Shown piece after piece: positions 19,443 to 28,866 of a DNA stretch of 64,000 nucleotides. The notes under the pieces were generated by a model that had not been told where the DNA came from, made no database searches, and was given only the letters and a program-made list of their open reading frames with translations. The translations under genes were made by a program, and so were the position numbers. The DNA lies in NCBI RefSeq assembly GCF_900230185.1, contig NZ_OCSR01000001.1, forward strand, positions 1,364,001-1,428,000, read 5' to 3'. This DNA comes from Burkholderia sp. OK233 (GTDB lineage Bacteria; Pseudomonadota; Gammaproteobacteria; Burkholderiales; Burkholderiaceae). How positions within the stretch are numbered: the first letter of the stretch is position 1; each line of letters starts with the position of its first letter.

Positions 19443-20744
19443 ATGACCACGCTTAACGAATTTTCCCGCTGCGTCGCGCAGTACGATCCTCACGCGCTAC
19501 CTGTTTCGGCCGCCCAGGCGATCGTCCGTCAATGGGCAACGCCCGTCACGGCGATCGAACGCGTGCCCTTGCGCGATGCGCTCGGCCGCGTCCTGGCGGC
19601 CGATATCGTCTCGCCGATCGACGTCCCGTCGCACGACAATTCGGCCATGGACGGCTACGCGTTCAAGGGCGCGGCATTGGCAACGAGTGAATCCACGGTC
19701 GATTTGGCGATCGTCGGCAAAGCGCTGGCCGGCCACCCGTTCCCGGGCCACGTGGACGCGACGCAATGCGTACGCGTCATGACGGGCGCCTGCATGCCGG
19801 CTGACTGCGACACCGTCGTGCCGCAGGAGCTTGTCGAGCGCAGCGCCGATTCCACCTCGATCCGTTTTGCGGCCAACGCCTTGCGGAGCGGCGCCAACCG
19901 CCGCCTCGCCGGCGAAGACCTCGCCCGCGGCCATGCCGCGCTACGCGCCGGCCGCATCATGCGCGCGTCGGACCTCGGTCTGCTGGCTTCGCTCGGCATT
20001 GGCGAAGTCAACGTGCGGCGGCGCTTGCGCGTCGCGTTTTTCTCAACTGGCGACGAATTGCGCTCGCTCGGCGAGCCGCTCGACCCGGGTTCGGTGTACG
20101 ACAGCAATCGCTACACGCTGTTTGCGATGCTTCGGCGCCTGAACATGGATACGCTCGATCTCGGCGTGGTGCGAGACGAACCCGCGGCGCTCGAGGCTGC
20201 ATTGCGCAGCGCCGCAGCCAGCGCCGACGTGGTGTTGACGTCGGGCGGCGTCTCGGTGGGCGAGGCGGATTTCACTAAACAATTGCTGCAGACGTTCGGC
20301 GACGTCGCCTTCTGGAGTCTCGCGATGCGTCCGGGCCGGCCGCTCGCTTTTGGCCGCGTCTGGTCCGGCGAACATCCGGGTCTCGGGCTACCCGCGTTAT
20401 TCTTCGGCTTGCCGGGCAATCCCGTGGCCGTGATGGTGACGTTCTACCAGATCGTGCGCGAAGCGCTGCTGCTGATGTCCGGCGCGACGCCGCAGGCGCT
20501 GCCGGTCTTGCGCGCCGCCAGCCGCCAGGCCATCCGCAAGCGCGCCGGCCGCACCGAATACCAGCGCGGCGTCGCCGGGCGGGATGCGCACGGCCAATGG
20601 CAGGTCACGCCGACCGGCTCGCAAAGCTCCGGCGTGCTGAGTTCGATGAGCGAAGCAAATTGTTTCATCGTTCTCGGGCACGATGAAGCCGATATTGCCG
20701 AGGGCGAGCACGTCGATATCATGTTGTTCGACGGGCTGATCTGA
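19443..20744 (+). CDS. moeA: Molybdopterin molybdenumtransferase
   Basis: 433 residues from ATG 19443. MoeA inserts molybdate into adenylylated molybdopterin. Visible signatures are SAMDGYAF near residue 70, the TSGGVSVGEADF loop, and GLPGNPVAVMVTF. The C-terminal domain follows. The longer open frame upstream overlaps mobA and is discounted. Mog/MogA, which supplies the adenylylated intermediate, is encoded at the far end of this window. Confidence 0.95.
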   Translation: MTTLNEFSRCVAQYDPHALPVSAAQAIVRQWATPVTAIERVPLRDALGRVLAADIVSPIDVPSHDNSAMDGYAFKGAALATSESTVDLAIVGKALAGHPFPGHVDATQCVRVMTGACMPADCDTVVPQELVERSADSTSIRFAANALRSGANRRLAGEDLARGHAALRAGRIMRASDLGLLASLGIGEVNVRRRLRVAFFSTGDELRSLGEPLDPGSVYDSNRYTLFAMLRRLNMDTLDLGVVRDEPAALEAALRSAAASADVVLTSGGVSVGEADFTKQLLQTFGDVAFWSLAMRPGRPLAFGRVWSGEHPGLGLPALFFGLPGNPVAVMVTFYQIVREALLLMSGATPQALPVLRAASRQAIRKRAGRTEYQRGVAGRDAHGQWQVTPTGSQSSGVLSSMSEANCFIVLGHDEADIAEGEHVDIMLFDGLI

Positions 20745-20855
20745 CGCCTGACTGAACGCTTCCGTGGCAGCTTTTTGCGACCGCGTTTTCGGCCTCAATT
20801 GCAGCCTCGTTTGCAGCTTTACCCACTACCACTACGACACACGGGTTTGACTTAC

Positions 20856-21131
20856 ATGAAAAAACAGATCTCGTTCATTGCACCGGGACAGACGGCCAAA
20901 GCGCTTATCCTCGTGTACCTGACGTTCTCGGTGCCGATCGTGCTGCTCGGCGTGCTGGTGGCGTTCATCCGCTACGGCTCGGTCGAACTGAGCACCGTGT
21001 TCAGCGCGCTGCTGCTGAACGCGATTCTCGGCTTCATCCTGCTGTGGATTGCGTGCCACGCCTACAACTGGGTGGCGTCGCGCTTTGGCGGCATCGAAAT
21101 CCAGCTGACCGACGCACCGGAAGAAGCGTAA
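20856..21131 (+). CDS. Small two-helix membrane protein, unknown function
   Basis: 91 residues. Two hydrophobic segments (about 16-40, ALILVYLTFSVPIVLLGVLV, and 50-73, FSALLLNAILGFILLWIACH) are followed by a short hydrophilic end. I do not recognise a named family. The stop overlaps the start of the following GNAT gene by one base (TAATG). The ATG at 20856 is chosen because the upstream extension is low-complexity. Confidence 0.7.
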   Translation: MKKQISFIAPGQTAKALILVYLTFSVPIVLLGVLVAFIRYGSVELSTVFSALLLNAILGFILLWIACHAYNWVASRFGGIEIQLTDAPEEA

Positions 21132-21619
21132 TGCCCGCGACGATCCGCACCGCGACGCCTGCGGATACGGGCGCTATCTTCGCGCTGACGTACGAGCTGG
21201 CCGAATTCGAAAGCCTCACGCACGTATTTGTTGCGACCGAAGACGGATTGCGCGACGCCCTGTACGGCGCGCGGCCCTCGATCGAAGCGCTGGTGGCGGA
21301 AAACGAAGGACGCATCGTCGGCTATGCGCTGTTCTTCCACAATTACTCGAGCTTCGCCGGCAAGCGCGGGCTATATCTCGAAGATGTCTACGTGCAACCG
21401 GGTCAGCGCGGCAGCGGTCTAGGCGCCGCGATGCTCGCGAGGCTGGCGGCACTGGCAGTCGAGAGGGAGTGCGGACGCTTTGAATGGACCGTGCTGGACT
21501 GGAACAAGCAGGCCATTAGCTTCTACGAAAAATTTGGCGCGACAGTGATGCCGGATTGGCGCGTCGTGCGACTGACGGGCGACGCGCTGGAACAGTTGGC
21601 CGCAGGAGCCGCTTCCTGA
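21131..21619 (+). CDS. GNAT-family N-acetyltransferase
   Basis: 162 residues with the acetyl-CoA-binding motif A, VQPGQRGSGLGAAML, and the N-terminal IRTATPADTGAIFALTYELAEFE typical of diamine/spermidine-type GNATs. FEWTVLDWNKQAISFYEKFGA supports that subgroup, but the substrate is not determined. It is coupled to the preceding small membrane protein and convergent with rmuC; an 8-bp inverted repeat (21618-21625/21640-21647) spans the junction. Confidence 0.88.
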   Translation: MPATIRTATPADTGAIFALTYELAEFESLTHVFVATEDGLRDALYGARPSIEALVAENEGRIVGYALFFHNYSSFAGKRGLYLEDVYVQPGQRGSGLGAAMLARLAALAVERECGRFEWTVLDWNKQAISFYEKFGATVMPDWRVVRLTGDALEQLAAGAAS

Positions 21620-21646
21620 GTCTGAGTTTGAGCCAACCGTCAGACT

Positions 21647-23095
21647 CTACTGCTCGTCGGGATCCACGCCCGTTAGCGCATCGCCGAGCAACCCGCTCGC
21701 CTCTTCACCCGGCAACGCCTCGACGTCACGCAACTTGCGGTTCATGACTCGGGTGCGCGTTTCCGCGGCTTCGATCGAACGCGTGACGGTTTCAAGCTGC
21801 GCCTTGGTCTTGGCCAGCACGTCACCGAATTTGCCGAACTCTGTTTTCACCGCGCCGAGCACTTGCCACACTTCGCTCGACCGCTTCTCGATCGCCAGCG
21901 TGCGGAACCCCATTTGCAGACTATTGAGCAAGGCGGTCAGCGTGGTCGGGCCGGCAATCGTCACGCGATAGTCGCGTTGCAGCAGATCCGTCAGGCCCGG
22001 CCGACGCAGGACTTCCGCGTACAGGCCTTCGGTCGGCAGGAACAGCAGCGCGAAATCAGTGGTGTGCGGCGGTGACACATACTTTTCCGCGATCGTGCGC
22101 GCCTCGGCGCGTATCCGCGCTTCGAGCGCGCGCGACGCCTCCTCCACCGCAATCGGATCGGCGCGTTCCTGAGCCTCGATCAGCCGCTCGTAATCTTCGC
22201 GCGGGAACTTGGCGTCGATCGGCAGCCAGACGGGTGTGGCTGGACCACCCGCCTCCGCACGGCCGGGCAGTTTGATCGCGAATTCGACACGATCTGCGCT
22301 CTTTGGCACCGTCGCGACGTTCTTTGCGTATTGATCCGCTGTGAGCAGTTGTTCGAGCAATGCTTCGAGTTGCACTTCGCCCCACGTGCCACGCGTTTTG
22401 ACGTTGGTAAGGACCTTCTTCAGATCGCCAACGCCCGCAGCCAGCGTCTGCATCTCACCGAGACCACGATGCACCTGTTCCAGCCGATCGGACACCAGCT
22501 TGAACGATTCGCCGAGGCGTTGTTCGAGCGTGGCGTGCAACTTTTCGTCGACGGTGCGACGCATCTCGTCGAGCTTGGTCGAGTTGTTCGCCTCGATGTC
22601 TTTCAGCCGCTGCTCGATCGTCGCACGCACTTCGGCGAAGCGGCGATCGTTCGCCTCGGTGAGTTGACCCAGTTGCAAGGTCAGCGTTTCGCCGAACTGC
22701 CTGAGCGTGCGCCCTTGCTCGTCGCGTGCCTGCTGCGCCTGCTGCTGCAGGCTGTGACGCACGGCGTCGAGTTGCTGCGCGAAGCCGTCGATCTTGCCGC
22801 CCTGCACCGTCGTCATACTGCTGAATTGCGATGCCAGTGTTTGCTGAAAGTGCGCGAACCCACTGCTTTGCTCGGTACGCGAGACGCGCGCCGTTTCGGT
22901 GATGTCATTGCGTAGTTGCCGCTCGAGCCGCTCATAAGCATGCGACTGCGCATCCGCCGCTGCGTCGATCCGCTCGCTGAGAATCTCGAACTGCTCGCTT
23001 CCATCAGCGCGGCTCAGGCCACGCATCAGCAATGCCAACGCGATGACCAAGGCGACCGCCAGCACGGCAACGGCCGCCACCAGAATCATTGTCAT
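21647..23095 (-). CDS. rmuC: DNA recombination protein RmuC
   Basis: 482 residues. One N-terminal membrane helix (ILVAAVAVLAVALVIALALL) is followed by a long coiled-coil region (about 35-200) and the RmuC nuclease-like domain (TRGTWGEVQLEALLEQLL, then LPIDAKFPREDYERL). RmuC limits recombination at inverted repeats. The start overlaps the upstream 2-hydroxyacid dehydrogenase stop by 4 bp. Confidence 0.94.
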   Translation of the reverse strand: MTMILVAAVAVLAVALVIALALLMRGLSRADGSEQFEILSERIDAAADAQSHAYERLERQLRNDITETARVSRTEQSSGFAHFQQTLASQFSSMTTVQGGKIDGFAQQLDAVRHSLQQQAQQARDEQGRTLRQFGETLTLQLGQLTEANDRRFAEVRATIEQRLKDIEANNSTKLDEMRRTVDEKLHATLEQRLGESFKLVSDRLEQVHRGLGEMQTLAAGVGDLKKVLTNVKTRGTWGEVQLEALLEQLLTADQYAKNVATVPKSADRVEFAIKLPGRAEAGGPATPVWLPIDAKFPREDYERLIEAQERADPIAVEEASRALEARIRAEARTIAEKYVSPPHTTDFALLFLPTEGLYAEVLRRPGLTDLLQRDYRVTIAGPTTLTALLNSLQMGFRTLAIEKRSSEVWQVLGAVKTEFGKFGDVLAKTKAQLETVTRSIEAAETRTRVMNRKLRDVEALPGEEASGLLGDALTGVDPDEQ

Positions 23096-24081
23096 GAACG
23101 CGCCTTGCCAATGACCTCGGGGTTGATCGGATTCGGCGGCCGGCCGGCGCGCGGGCCTTCACCCAGTGCCGCGATCAGATTGTCCGCGGCGAGGTTTGCC
23201 ATGGCTCGGCGCGTTGCCTCGGTCGCGCTGGCGATATGCGGCGTCAGTACGACATTCGGCACCGTCAGCAGATCCGGATTCAGATGCGGCTCGCCTTCGT
23301 AAACATCCAGACCGGCGGCGGCAATCTGTTTCGTACGCAGGGCTTCGACCAGCGCCGCATCGTCGACGATGCCGCCGCGTGCGATGTTGGTAAGCGTTGC
23401 TGTCGGCTTCATCTGCGCGAGTTCGGCAGCGCCGATCGTATGGTGGTTTTCCTTCGTGTACGGCAAAACGAGCACCACGTGATCGGCGCGTTGCAGCAGG
23501 TCCTGTTTGGATGCATATTCCGCGTTCAACTCCGCCTCGATCTCCGGCGCGACACGCGAACGGTTGTGATAGATCACCTGCATGTTGAAGCCTTTCGCGC
23601 GACGCGCCAGCGCCTGCCCGATCCGGCCCATGCCGATCACGCCGAGTATCGAGCCGTAAATGTCGGTGCCGAGAAAGCCGTCATAGGTCCACTTCTGCCA
23701 TTTGCCCGCGCGCAGCCAGTGCTCCGATTCGGCAATGCGCCGCGCCGCGGCCATCATCAGCGCCCAGCCGAAATCGGCGGTCGATTCGTTCAGCACGTCC
23801 GGCGTGTTGGTGCCGAGTACGTTCGCCGCGTTAAACGCAGCCATGTCGAAGTTGTTGTAGCCCACTGCCATGTTCGAAACCACGCGCAGACGCGGCGCCG
23901 CTGCGAGCGCCGCCGCGCCGACCGGATCGCCCGCGGTCAGCGCGCCGTCTTTATCCGCGAGACGTCGCGTCAACTCGTCGGCAGGCAACACGTCACCCTG
24001 GTGCCAGTCGACATCGAAATACTGTTTGAGCCGTTCGATCACATCGGGAAAGATCGGACGGGCGACGAGGATCTTCTGCAT
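23092..24081 (-). CDS. 2-hydroxyacid dehydrogenase (glyoxylate/hydroxypyruvate reductase type)
   Basis: 329 residues of the D-isomer-specific 2-hydroxyacid dehydrogenase family. The NAD(P)-binding motif is GVIGMGRIGQALARRAKG. Catalytic residues are the Arg in NIARGGIVDD, the Glu in DVYEGEP, and the His in LTPHIASAT. This layout fits GhrB-like glyoxylate/D-glycerate reductases; substrate choice is inferred. It is translationally coupled to rmuC downstream. Confidence 0.92.
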   Translation of the reverse strand: MQKILVARPIFPDVIERLKQYFDVDWHQGDVLPADELTRRLADKDGALTAGDPVGAAALAAAPRLRVVSNMAVGYNNFDMAAFNAANVLGTNTPDVLNESTADFGWALMMAAARRIAESEHWLRAGKWQKWTYDGFLGTDIYGSILGVIGMGRIGQALARRAKGFNMQVIYHNRSRVAPEIEAELNAEYASKQDLLQRADHVVLVLPYTKENHHTIGAAELAQMKPTATLTNIARGGIVDDAALVEALRTKQIAAAGLDVYEGEPHLNPDLLTVPNVVLTPHIASATEATRRAMANLAADNLIAALGEGPRAGRPPNPINPEVIGKARS

Positions 24082-24147
24082 TGCAATTCTCCGGATAGCG
24101 CGTCGAGTCCAACGACCTCGGCGTCAGAATAAGCGTGAAATCAGGCG

Positions 24148-25575
24148 TCAAAAAAACAGCCAGCCGGTGACGAGAAACAGCGGCATCAGCACCACGACCG
24201 ACCAGCCGAGATACGCGAAAAAGCTCGGCATGCGAACGCCGCGCGACTCCGCGATCGCTTTCACCATGAAGTTCGGCGCATTGCCGATATACGTGTTGGC
24301 GCCCATGAACACCGCCCCGGCCGAGATCGCCGCGAGCGTGCTGGCGCCGGTGGTCATCAGTGTCTGCGCGTCGCCTCCGGCCAGGTTGAAGAACACCAGG
24401 TAGGTCGGCGCATTGTCAAGAAATGACGATAGCAGGCCGGTCGCCCAAAAATACATCAAATCGTGCGGCTGGCCGGACGGGTTGACCAGATGGACGATAC
24501 CGGCGAACGCGCCCGTCTCGCCGGCACGCAGGATCGTGATGACCGGCGCGATCGTCACGAAGATGCCGGCAAACAGTTTGGCGACCTCTTCGATCGGTGC
24601 CCAGTTGAAGTCATTACCCGCGCGTGCCGCGCGCGGCGTCAACGCCAGCGAAAGCAAGGTGACGCCGATCAATGCGATGTCGCGCACGGCATTTTGCAGC
24701 GCGACGTGCGTGCCGAAAACGTCGAACACCACGTCCGACTTCCAGAGTCCACTCATCAAAACCAGCGCAATCACGGCAGCGAGAAGCACGAAGTTGATCG
24801 TGCCGTCGACGCCCAGTGGCGGCGAATCCGGCGTCGGATCGAGAAAGCGCGAACGCTCTTCTTCACGCCGATGAAAATAGTACGAGTCCAATGCATAGAA
24901 CGCGGCCAGCAGCACGACGCAGACAAACAACATCGGCAACGCCAGATGCGTGGTGGTCCAGAAGAAACTTACGCCCTGCAGGAAGCCGAGAAAGAGCGGC
25001 GGGTCGCCGAGCGGCGACAACGAGCCACCCGCGTTCGCGACCAGAAAGATGAAGAACACCACCACATGAACGACGTGCTTGCGATTGTCGTTAGCGCGCA
25101 GCAACGGGCGGATCAGCAGCATCGCCGCGCCGGTCGTGCCCATGATGCTGGCCAATAGCGTGCCGAGCGCGAGAATTGCGGTATTCAGGCGCGGCGTGCC
25201 ATGCAGATTGCCGCGCACACAGATGCCGCCCGCGACCGTATAAAGCGCTGTCAGCAACACGATGAACGGAATGTATTCTTCGAGCACCGCGTGCACCAAC
25301 GTTCCGAATGCGACGCCCGTGCCGAAGGTAAGCGCAAACGGCACCAGGAAGAGCAGCGCCCACGCTGCCGCGATCTTGCCGAAATGGTGATGCCAGAATG
25401 CCGGCGCGACCAACGGAAACGCCGCGATCGACAACAACACGCCCGCAAACGGCAAGCCCCACAACGCCGACAAGGTCGCGCCGTCGAGCGTGGCCGCCGA
25501 AGCCAGTTGAGGCCACCCGGCTAGCGTCAGAGCAGCAGCGAGCATCATGCTCGTCCACACGGCATGTCGTTTCAT
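24148..25575 (-). CDS. Sodium:proton antiporter-like permease (NhaD/citrate-transporter superfamily)
   Basis: 475 residues with about 12 hydrophobic segments and an N-terminal signal-like helix. Ion-transporter superfamily landmarks include TTGAAMLLIRPLLRAN, NAGGSLSPLGDPPLFLGFL, a C-terminal SSFLDNAPTYLVFFNLAGG and GANTYIGNAPNFMVKAIAE. These match NhaD-type Na+/H+ antiporters, but the transported ion cannot be proved from sequence. ATG at 25575 with AAGGA upstream is preferred over the longer frame. It follows lutC on the same strand. Confidence 0.85.
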   Translation of the reverse strand: MKRHAVWTSMMLAAALTLAGWPQLASAATLDGATLSALWGLPFAGVLLSIAAFPLVAPAFWHHHFGKIAAAWALLFLVPFALTFGTGVAFGTLVHAVLEEYIPFIVLLTALYTVAGGICVRGNLHGTPRLNTAILALGTLLASIMGTTGAAMLLIRPLLRANDNRKHVVHVVVFFIFLVANAGGSLSPLGDPPLFLGFLQGVSFFWTTTHLALPMLFVCVVLLAAFYALDSYYFHRREEERSRFLDPTPDSPPLGVDGTINFVLLAAVIALVLMSGLWKSDVVFDVFGTHVALQNAVRDIALIGVTLLSLALTPRAARAGNDFNWAPIEEVAKLFAGIFVTIAPVITILRAGETGAFAGIVHLVNPSGQPHDLMYFWATGLLSSFLDNAPTYLVFFNLAGGDAQTLMTTGASTLAAISAGAVFMGANTYIGNAPNFMVKAIAESRGVRMPSFFAYLGWSVVVLMPLFLVTGWLFF

Positions 25576-25639
25576 ATTCTTCAAGTCCTTGTTAGCGCGA
25601 GTGATGGTGCGCGGCGGAAGGCCCAGTCGCTCGCCACGC

Positions 25640-26302
25640 TCAGGCGCCACGTACGACGATCACATGCACCCGATAAGGCCCATGTGCGCCGAGCACGATA
25701 GTCTGTTCGATATCGCCGGTGCGCGATGGCCCGGAGACGAAATTGACCGCACGTGGAAGTTCACCGCGTTCGCTGCGGATCAGCCCGAACGCCTCTTCAT
25801 GTCCTGAGACGATGCGCGAAGCCGGCACGATCGCAATATGCGTTTCCGGCAGCAAGCCTGCCGATGCGTAGGTCTCCGGCCCGGACAGCAGTACCAGTGT
25901 GCCCGTCTCCGCGGTCGCGCAGAAGCATCCGGTAAGCCCGACCACGTCGCCGTCTTCAGGTTTGCGGAATTCGACGTTGAGGCCGGCTTCCGCCCATTGC
26001 AGATCTTGCAGGGTTTGCCATGCGATCGCTTGCAGCGGCAAAGCGTGTTCAGTGAGGTAGCGATGCGCAGCAGAAGGCACGTCGCCCAGCGATTCGACCG
26101 TATCGACCGTGGTCGCCATTCTCTGCGCTTCTTCGATGAAGCGCGCAGTCAGATCGGCCGGCATCTCCGGACGCGGACCCTCGGGATGGCGCGCCAGATA
26201 ATCCGCAGCCGCCTCGCGCTCGGCAACAGACGGTTCAGGCTCATGCCCTTGCGCCGCGCGGATGCGCGCCAGGATGTTGCGGCGGGCAATCGATGTGTCC
26301 AT
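25640..26302 (-). CDS. lutC: LutC/YkgG-family protein (lactate utilization protein C)
   Basis: 220 residues. The family core is visible in LTGCFCATAETGTLVLLSG and the C-terminal VNFVSGPSRTGDIEQTIVLGAHGP. LutC normally works with the iron-sulfur proteins LutA and LutB in L-lactate oxidation. Neither partner is next to it: upstream is pncB and downstream a permease. Whether this is an orphan subunit or works with distant lutAB cannot be told here. Confidence 0.88.
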   Translation of the reverse strand: MDTSIARRNILARIRAAQGHEPEPSVAEREAAADYLARHPEGPRPEMPADLTARFIEEAQRMATTVDTVESLGDVPSAAHRYLTEHALPLQAIAWQTLQDLQWAEAGLNVEFRKPEDGDVVGLTGCFCATAETGTLVLLSGPETYASAGLLPETHIAIVPASRIVSGHEEAFGLIRSERGELPRAVNFVSGPSRTGDIEQTIVLGAHGPYRVHVIVVRGA

Positions 26303-26509
26303 ATGCGAAATCCTCGTGTCGACAGCCGTGCGATGTGGCGAGAATTATACCGGCCACCCTGCGCGCTAACACCCTGGCCGAACGGCCTAAGGCAGCGTAT
26401 CGGCCACGCGGCGAGCACAATCTCAGCGAGATCCCAGCAAAATATCGGCACAAGACAGCGGCGCAAAACATCGACACATGAGTCGCACACGCGCCGCGCA
26501 GACGCCACG

Positions 26510-27706
26510 TCACTTCGCGGCGTCTTCCTCGGGCTGCGCAATGCCGAACACCTGGCGCAGATACGCGAGATAGGCCTTGTCTTCGCACATGTTCTTGCCC
26601 GGCGAGTCCGACAGCTTCGCCACCGGCTGACCGTTGCAGCGAACCATCTTGATGACGATCTGCAAAGGGTTGTAACCCAGGTCGTTTGTCAGATTGGTTC
26701 CTACGCCGAATGCCAGCTTGCAGCGGCCGCGGAAACGCTCGTACAGTTGCAACACCTTCGGAATATCGAGCGCGTCGGAGAACACGAGGATCTTGGTGCG
26801 CGGGTCGCAGCGGTTCGCCTCGTAGTGCTTGAGCAGGCGCTCGCCCCAGTCGAACGGGTCGCCGGAATCGTGGCGCGCGCCGTCGAACAGCTTGCAGAAG
26901 TACATGTCGAAGTCGCGCAGGAAGGCCTCCATGCCGTACACATCCGACAGGGCAATACCCAGGTCGCCGCGATACTCCTTCGCCCACATCTCGAAGCCGA
27001 AGATCTGTGAATCGCGCAGCCGCGGACCGAGCGCCTGACACGCCTGCAGGTATTCATGCGCCATCGTGCCGAGCGGCGTGAGGCTGTGCTTCATCGCGTA
27101 GAAGACATTGCTGGTGCCGGCGAATTGCTCGCCGAGGCCGTCTTTCAGCTTGAGGATCACTTCTTCGTGCCATTGCTTCGAGAAGCGGCGGCGCGTGCCG
27201 TAGTCGGCGATCTTGCAGTCGGCGAATTCCGGGCGCGCGCCCAGCAGCTTGATCTTCTCGACAAGACGGCCGCGCCCTTCGCTGTAGTCAGGCTTCTGCT
27301 GGGTGTTGCGGAAGTAGACCTCATTGACGATCGCGAGCATCGGGATCTCGAACAGGATCGTGTGCAGCCACGGCCCCTTGATCTCGATGTCGATTTCACC
27401 ATTGCCCTTCGGCGAGGGCGAAATCGAAATGTATTTCTCGTTCAGATGGAACAGCGCGAGAAACTCGATGAAGTCGCCCTTGATGAAGCGCATGCGCCGC
27501 AGGTAGTCGAGCTCGTCGTCGGTGAAGCGCAGATCGCAGAGCTTGCGCACTTCGTCGCGAATCTCGCCGATATACGGCACGAGGTCGACATTCGGCGTGC
27601 GGCAGCGAAACCGGTACTCGACATTCGCCGCGGGAAAGTGATGCAACACCACTTGCATCATCGTGAACTTGTACAGATCGGTGTCGAGCAGCGAAGTAAT
27701 AATCAT
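26510..27706 (-). CDS. pncB: Nicotinate phosphoribosyltransferase
   Basis: 398 residues. It makes nicotinate mononucleotide in the NAD salvage pathway. The N-terminal [21 protein letters not shown] is diagnostic, and [14 protein letters not shown] and [19 protein letters not shown] belong to the active site. [10 protein letters not shown], near the C-terminus, binds phosphoribosyl pyrophosphate. Length equals the E. coli enzyme. About 200 bp without a gene separate it from lutC. Confidence 0.96.
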   Translation of the reverse strand: MIITSLLDTDLYKFTMMQVVLHHFPAANVEYRFRCRTPNVDLVPYIGEIRDEVRKLCDLRFTDDELDYLRRMRFIKGDFIEFLALFHLNEKYISISPSPKGNGEIDIEIKGPWLHTILFEIPMLAIVNEVYFRNTQQKPDYSEGRGRLVEKIKLLGARPEFADCKIADYGTRRRFSKQWHEEVILKLKDGLGEQFAGTSNVFYAMKHSLTPLGTMAHEYLQACQALGPRLRDSQIFGFEMWAKEYRGDLGIALSDVYGMEAFLRDFDMYFCKLFDGARHDSGDPFDWGERLLKHYEANRCDPRTKILVFSDALDIPKVLQLYERFRGRCKLAFGVGTNLTNDLGYNPLQIVIKMVRCNGQPVAKLSDSPGKNMCEDKAYLAYLRQVFGIAQPEEDAAK

Positions 27707-27986
27707 GATGGTGCGAACTGGACTGCAGGAAAAACGGAAGGCTTGGCTCGACCAACCGCGTCAACCCATGCGCGTGCGGCGCGCCCCGTGCGCGCCAACC
27801 TGACGCATGTTACCCGAATGCATCCGGATTCAGCGCGCCGGCGGGCGGCTCTCGCCGGACGCCATAAACTAATCACAAAAACGTATAAAAGCCGTTGCCC
27901 GATGCTGCATGCGGCTCTTGACGTTACGTTACAATAGCGCTTTTGGCGTTTCGCCTCCCCTGATTCCGCATGCAGGAGCTGCCTGA

Positions 27987-28310
27987 ATGACTCACGTTGT
28001 GACCGAAAGCTGCATCAAGTGCCGCTATACCGACTGCGTCGATGTGTGCCCGGTGGACTGCTTTCGCGAAGGTCCCAACTTCCTCGCGATCGACCCCGAT
28101 GAATGCATCGACTGCGCCGTGTGCGTGGCCGAATGCCCGGTGAACGCCATTTATGCCGAAGAAGACGTGCCGGGCGACCAGCAGCACTTCACCGAGCTGA
28201 ATGCCGATCTGGCGAAGAACTGGCCGAGCATCACCAAAACCAAAGCGCCGCTGCCTGAAGCCGACGAGTTCAAGGACGTGAAGGAAAAGCTGGCCCTGCT
28301 CGTACGCTGA
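27987..28310 (+). CDS. fdxA: Seven-iron ferredoxin FdxA
   Basis: 107 residues. The N-terminal [20 protein letters not shown] and the second motif [17 protein letters not shown] form one [3Fe-4S] and one [4Fe-4S] site, as in Azotobacter-type FdxA. It is a soluble electron carrier. An AGGAG lies upstream of the ATG. It is transcribed alone, divergently from pncB. Confidence 0.95.
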   Translation: MTHVVTESCIKCRYTDCVDVCPVDCFREGPNFLAIDPDECIDCAVCVAECPVNAIYAEEDVPGDQQHFTELNADLAKNWPSITKTKAPLPEADEFKDVKEKLALLVR

Positions 28311-28368
28311 GCGGCGCGGCTTGCGCCCCGCTGTTGCATTCGGATCAAATCGAGATGAATGCGGGGTA

Positions 28369-28397
28369 TTGACAGGCGCTTAGTCACCTCCTACAAT
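28369..28397 (+). promoter_or_regulatory. Sigma-70 promoter for the tRNA-Asn pair
   Basis: TTGACA (28369-28374), a 17-bp spacer, and TACAAT (28392-28397), about 30 bp before the first tRNA: a near-consensus housekeeping promoter. Confidence 0.85.
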
Positions 28398-28425
28398 TTC
28401 GCTTCTCTGCTGTTTGTAGTTCTGT

Positions 28426-28501
28426 TCCTCGATAGCTCAGTTGGTAGAGCGCCGGACTGTTAATCCGTAGGTCCCTGGTTCGAGCCCAGGTCGAGGAGCC
28501 A
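28426..28501 (+). tRNA. tRNA-Asn (GTT)
   Basis: 76-nt cloverleaf with encoded CCA. The acceptor arms TCCTCGA and TCGAGGA pair. The D arm is GCTCAGTTGGTAGAGC and the anticodon loop CTGTTAA (anticodon GTT). The T arm is CCTGGTTCGAGCCCAGG. It is identical to the copy at 28564. Confidence 0.97.
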
Positions 28502-28509
28502 AGAATTTC

Positions 28510-28537
28510 AAAAGCCCGTTAACCAATACGGGCTTTT
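28510..28537 (+). terminator. Terminator-like hairpin between the tRNA genes
   Basis: AAAAGCCCG, loop TTAACCAATA, CGGGCTTTT plus further T. It lies 9 bp after the first tRNA. It may partly stop transcription or act as a processing site, because the second copy has no obvious separate promoter. Confidence 0.75.
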
Positions 28538-28563
28538 TTATGTAGATCAGGTTGTACTGCTGT

Positions 28564-28639
28564 TCCTCGATAGCTCAGTTGGTAGAGCGCCGGACTGTTA
28601 ATCCGTAGGTCCCTGGTTCGAGCCCAGGTCGAGGAGCCA
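28564..28639 (+). tRNA. tRNA-Asn (GTT), second identical copy
   Basis: 76 nt, base-for-base the same as the tRNA at 28426 and preceded by the same CTGT bases. It is a recent tandem duplication or one kept identical by gene conversion. It ends with an encoded CCA. Confidence 0.97.
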
Positions 28640-28647
28640 AAATTTTG

Positions 28648-28675
28648 AAAGGCCCGCATTCGTGCGGGCCTTTTT
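28648..28675 (+). terminator. Strong intrinsic terminator after the tRNA-Asn pair
   Basis: AAAGGCCCGCA, loop TTCG, TGCGGGCCTTT followed by T-rich sequence: an 11-bp stem closed by a stable UUCG tetraloop. Confidence 0.93.
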
Positions 28676-28866
28676 GTTTTGGCCTGGCCTATTTCAATGC
28701 CGGCTCTGGTGGCTTGAATCGGGGAGCGACGGTCCGTTCCAACCGGAAGATAGCGAATGACCGGGAGCATTTGCACTGACCCTCTGACGGGCACGCCGTT
28801 ATACGATGGCGCTTTATCGACGCCGATCTATCGCGCCCAACCCGAGCACTCATTCCCGGCCCTCCC

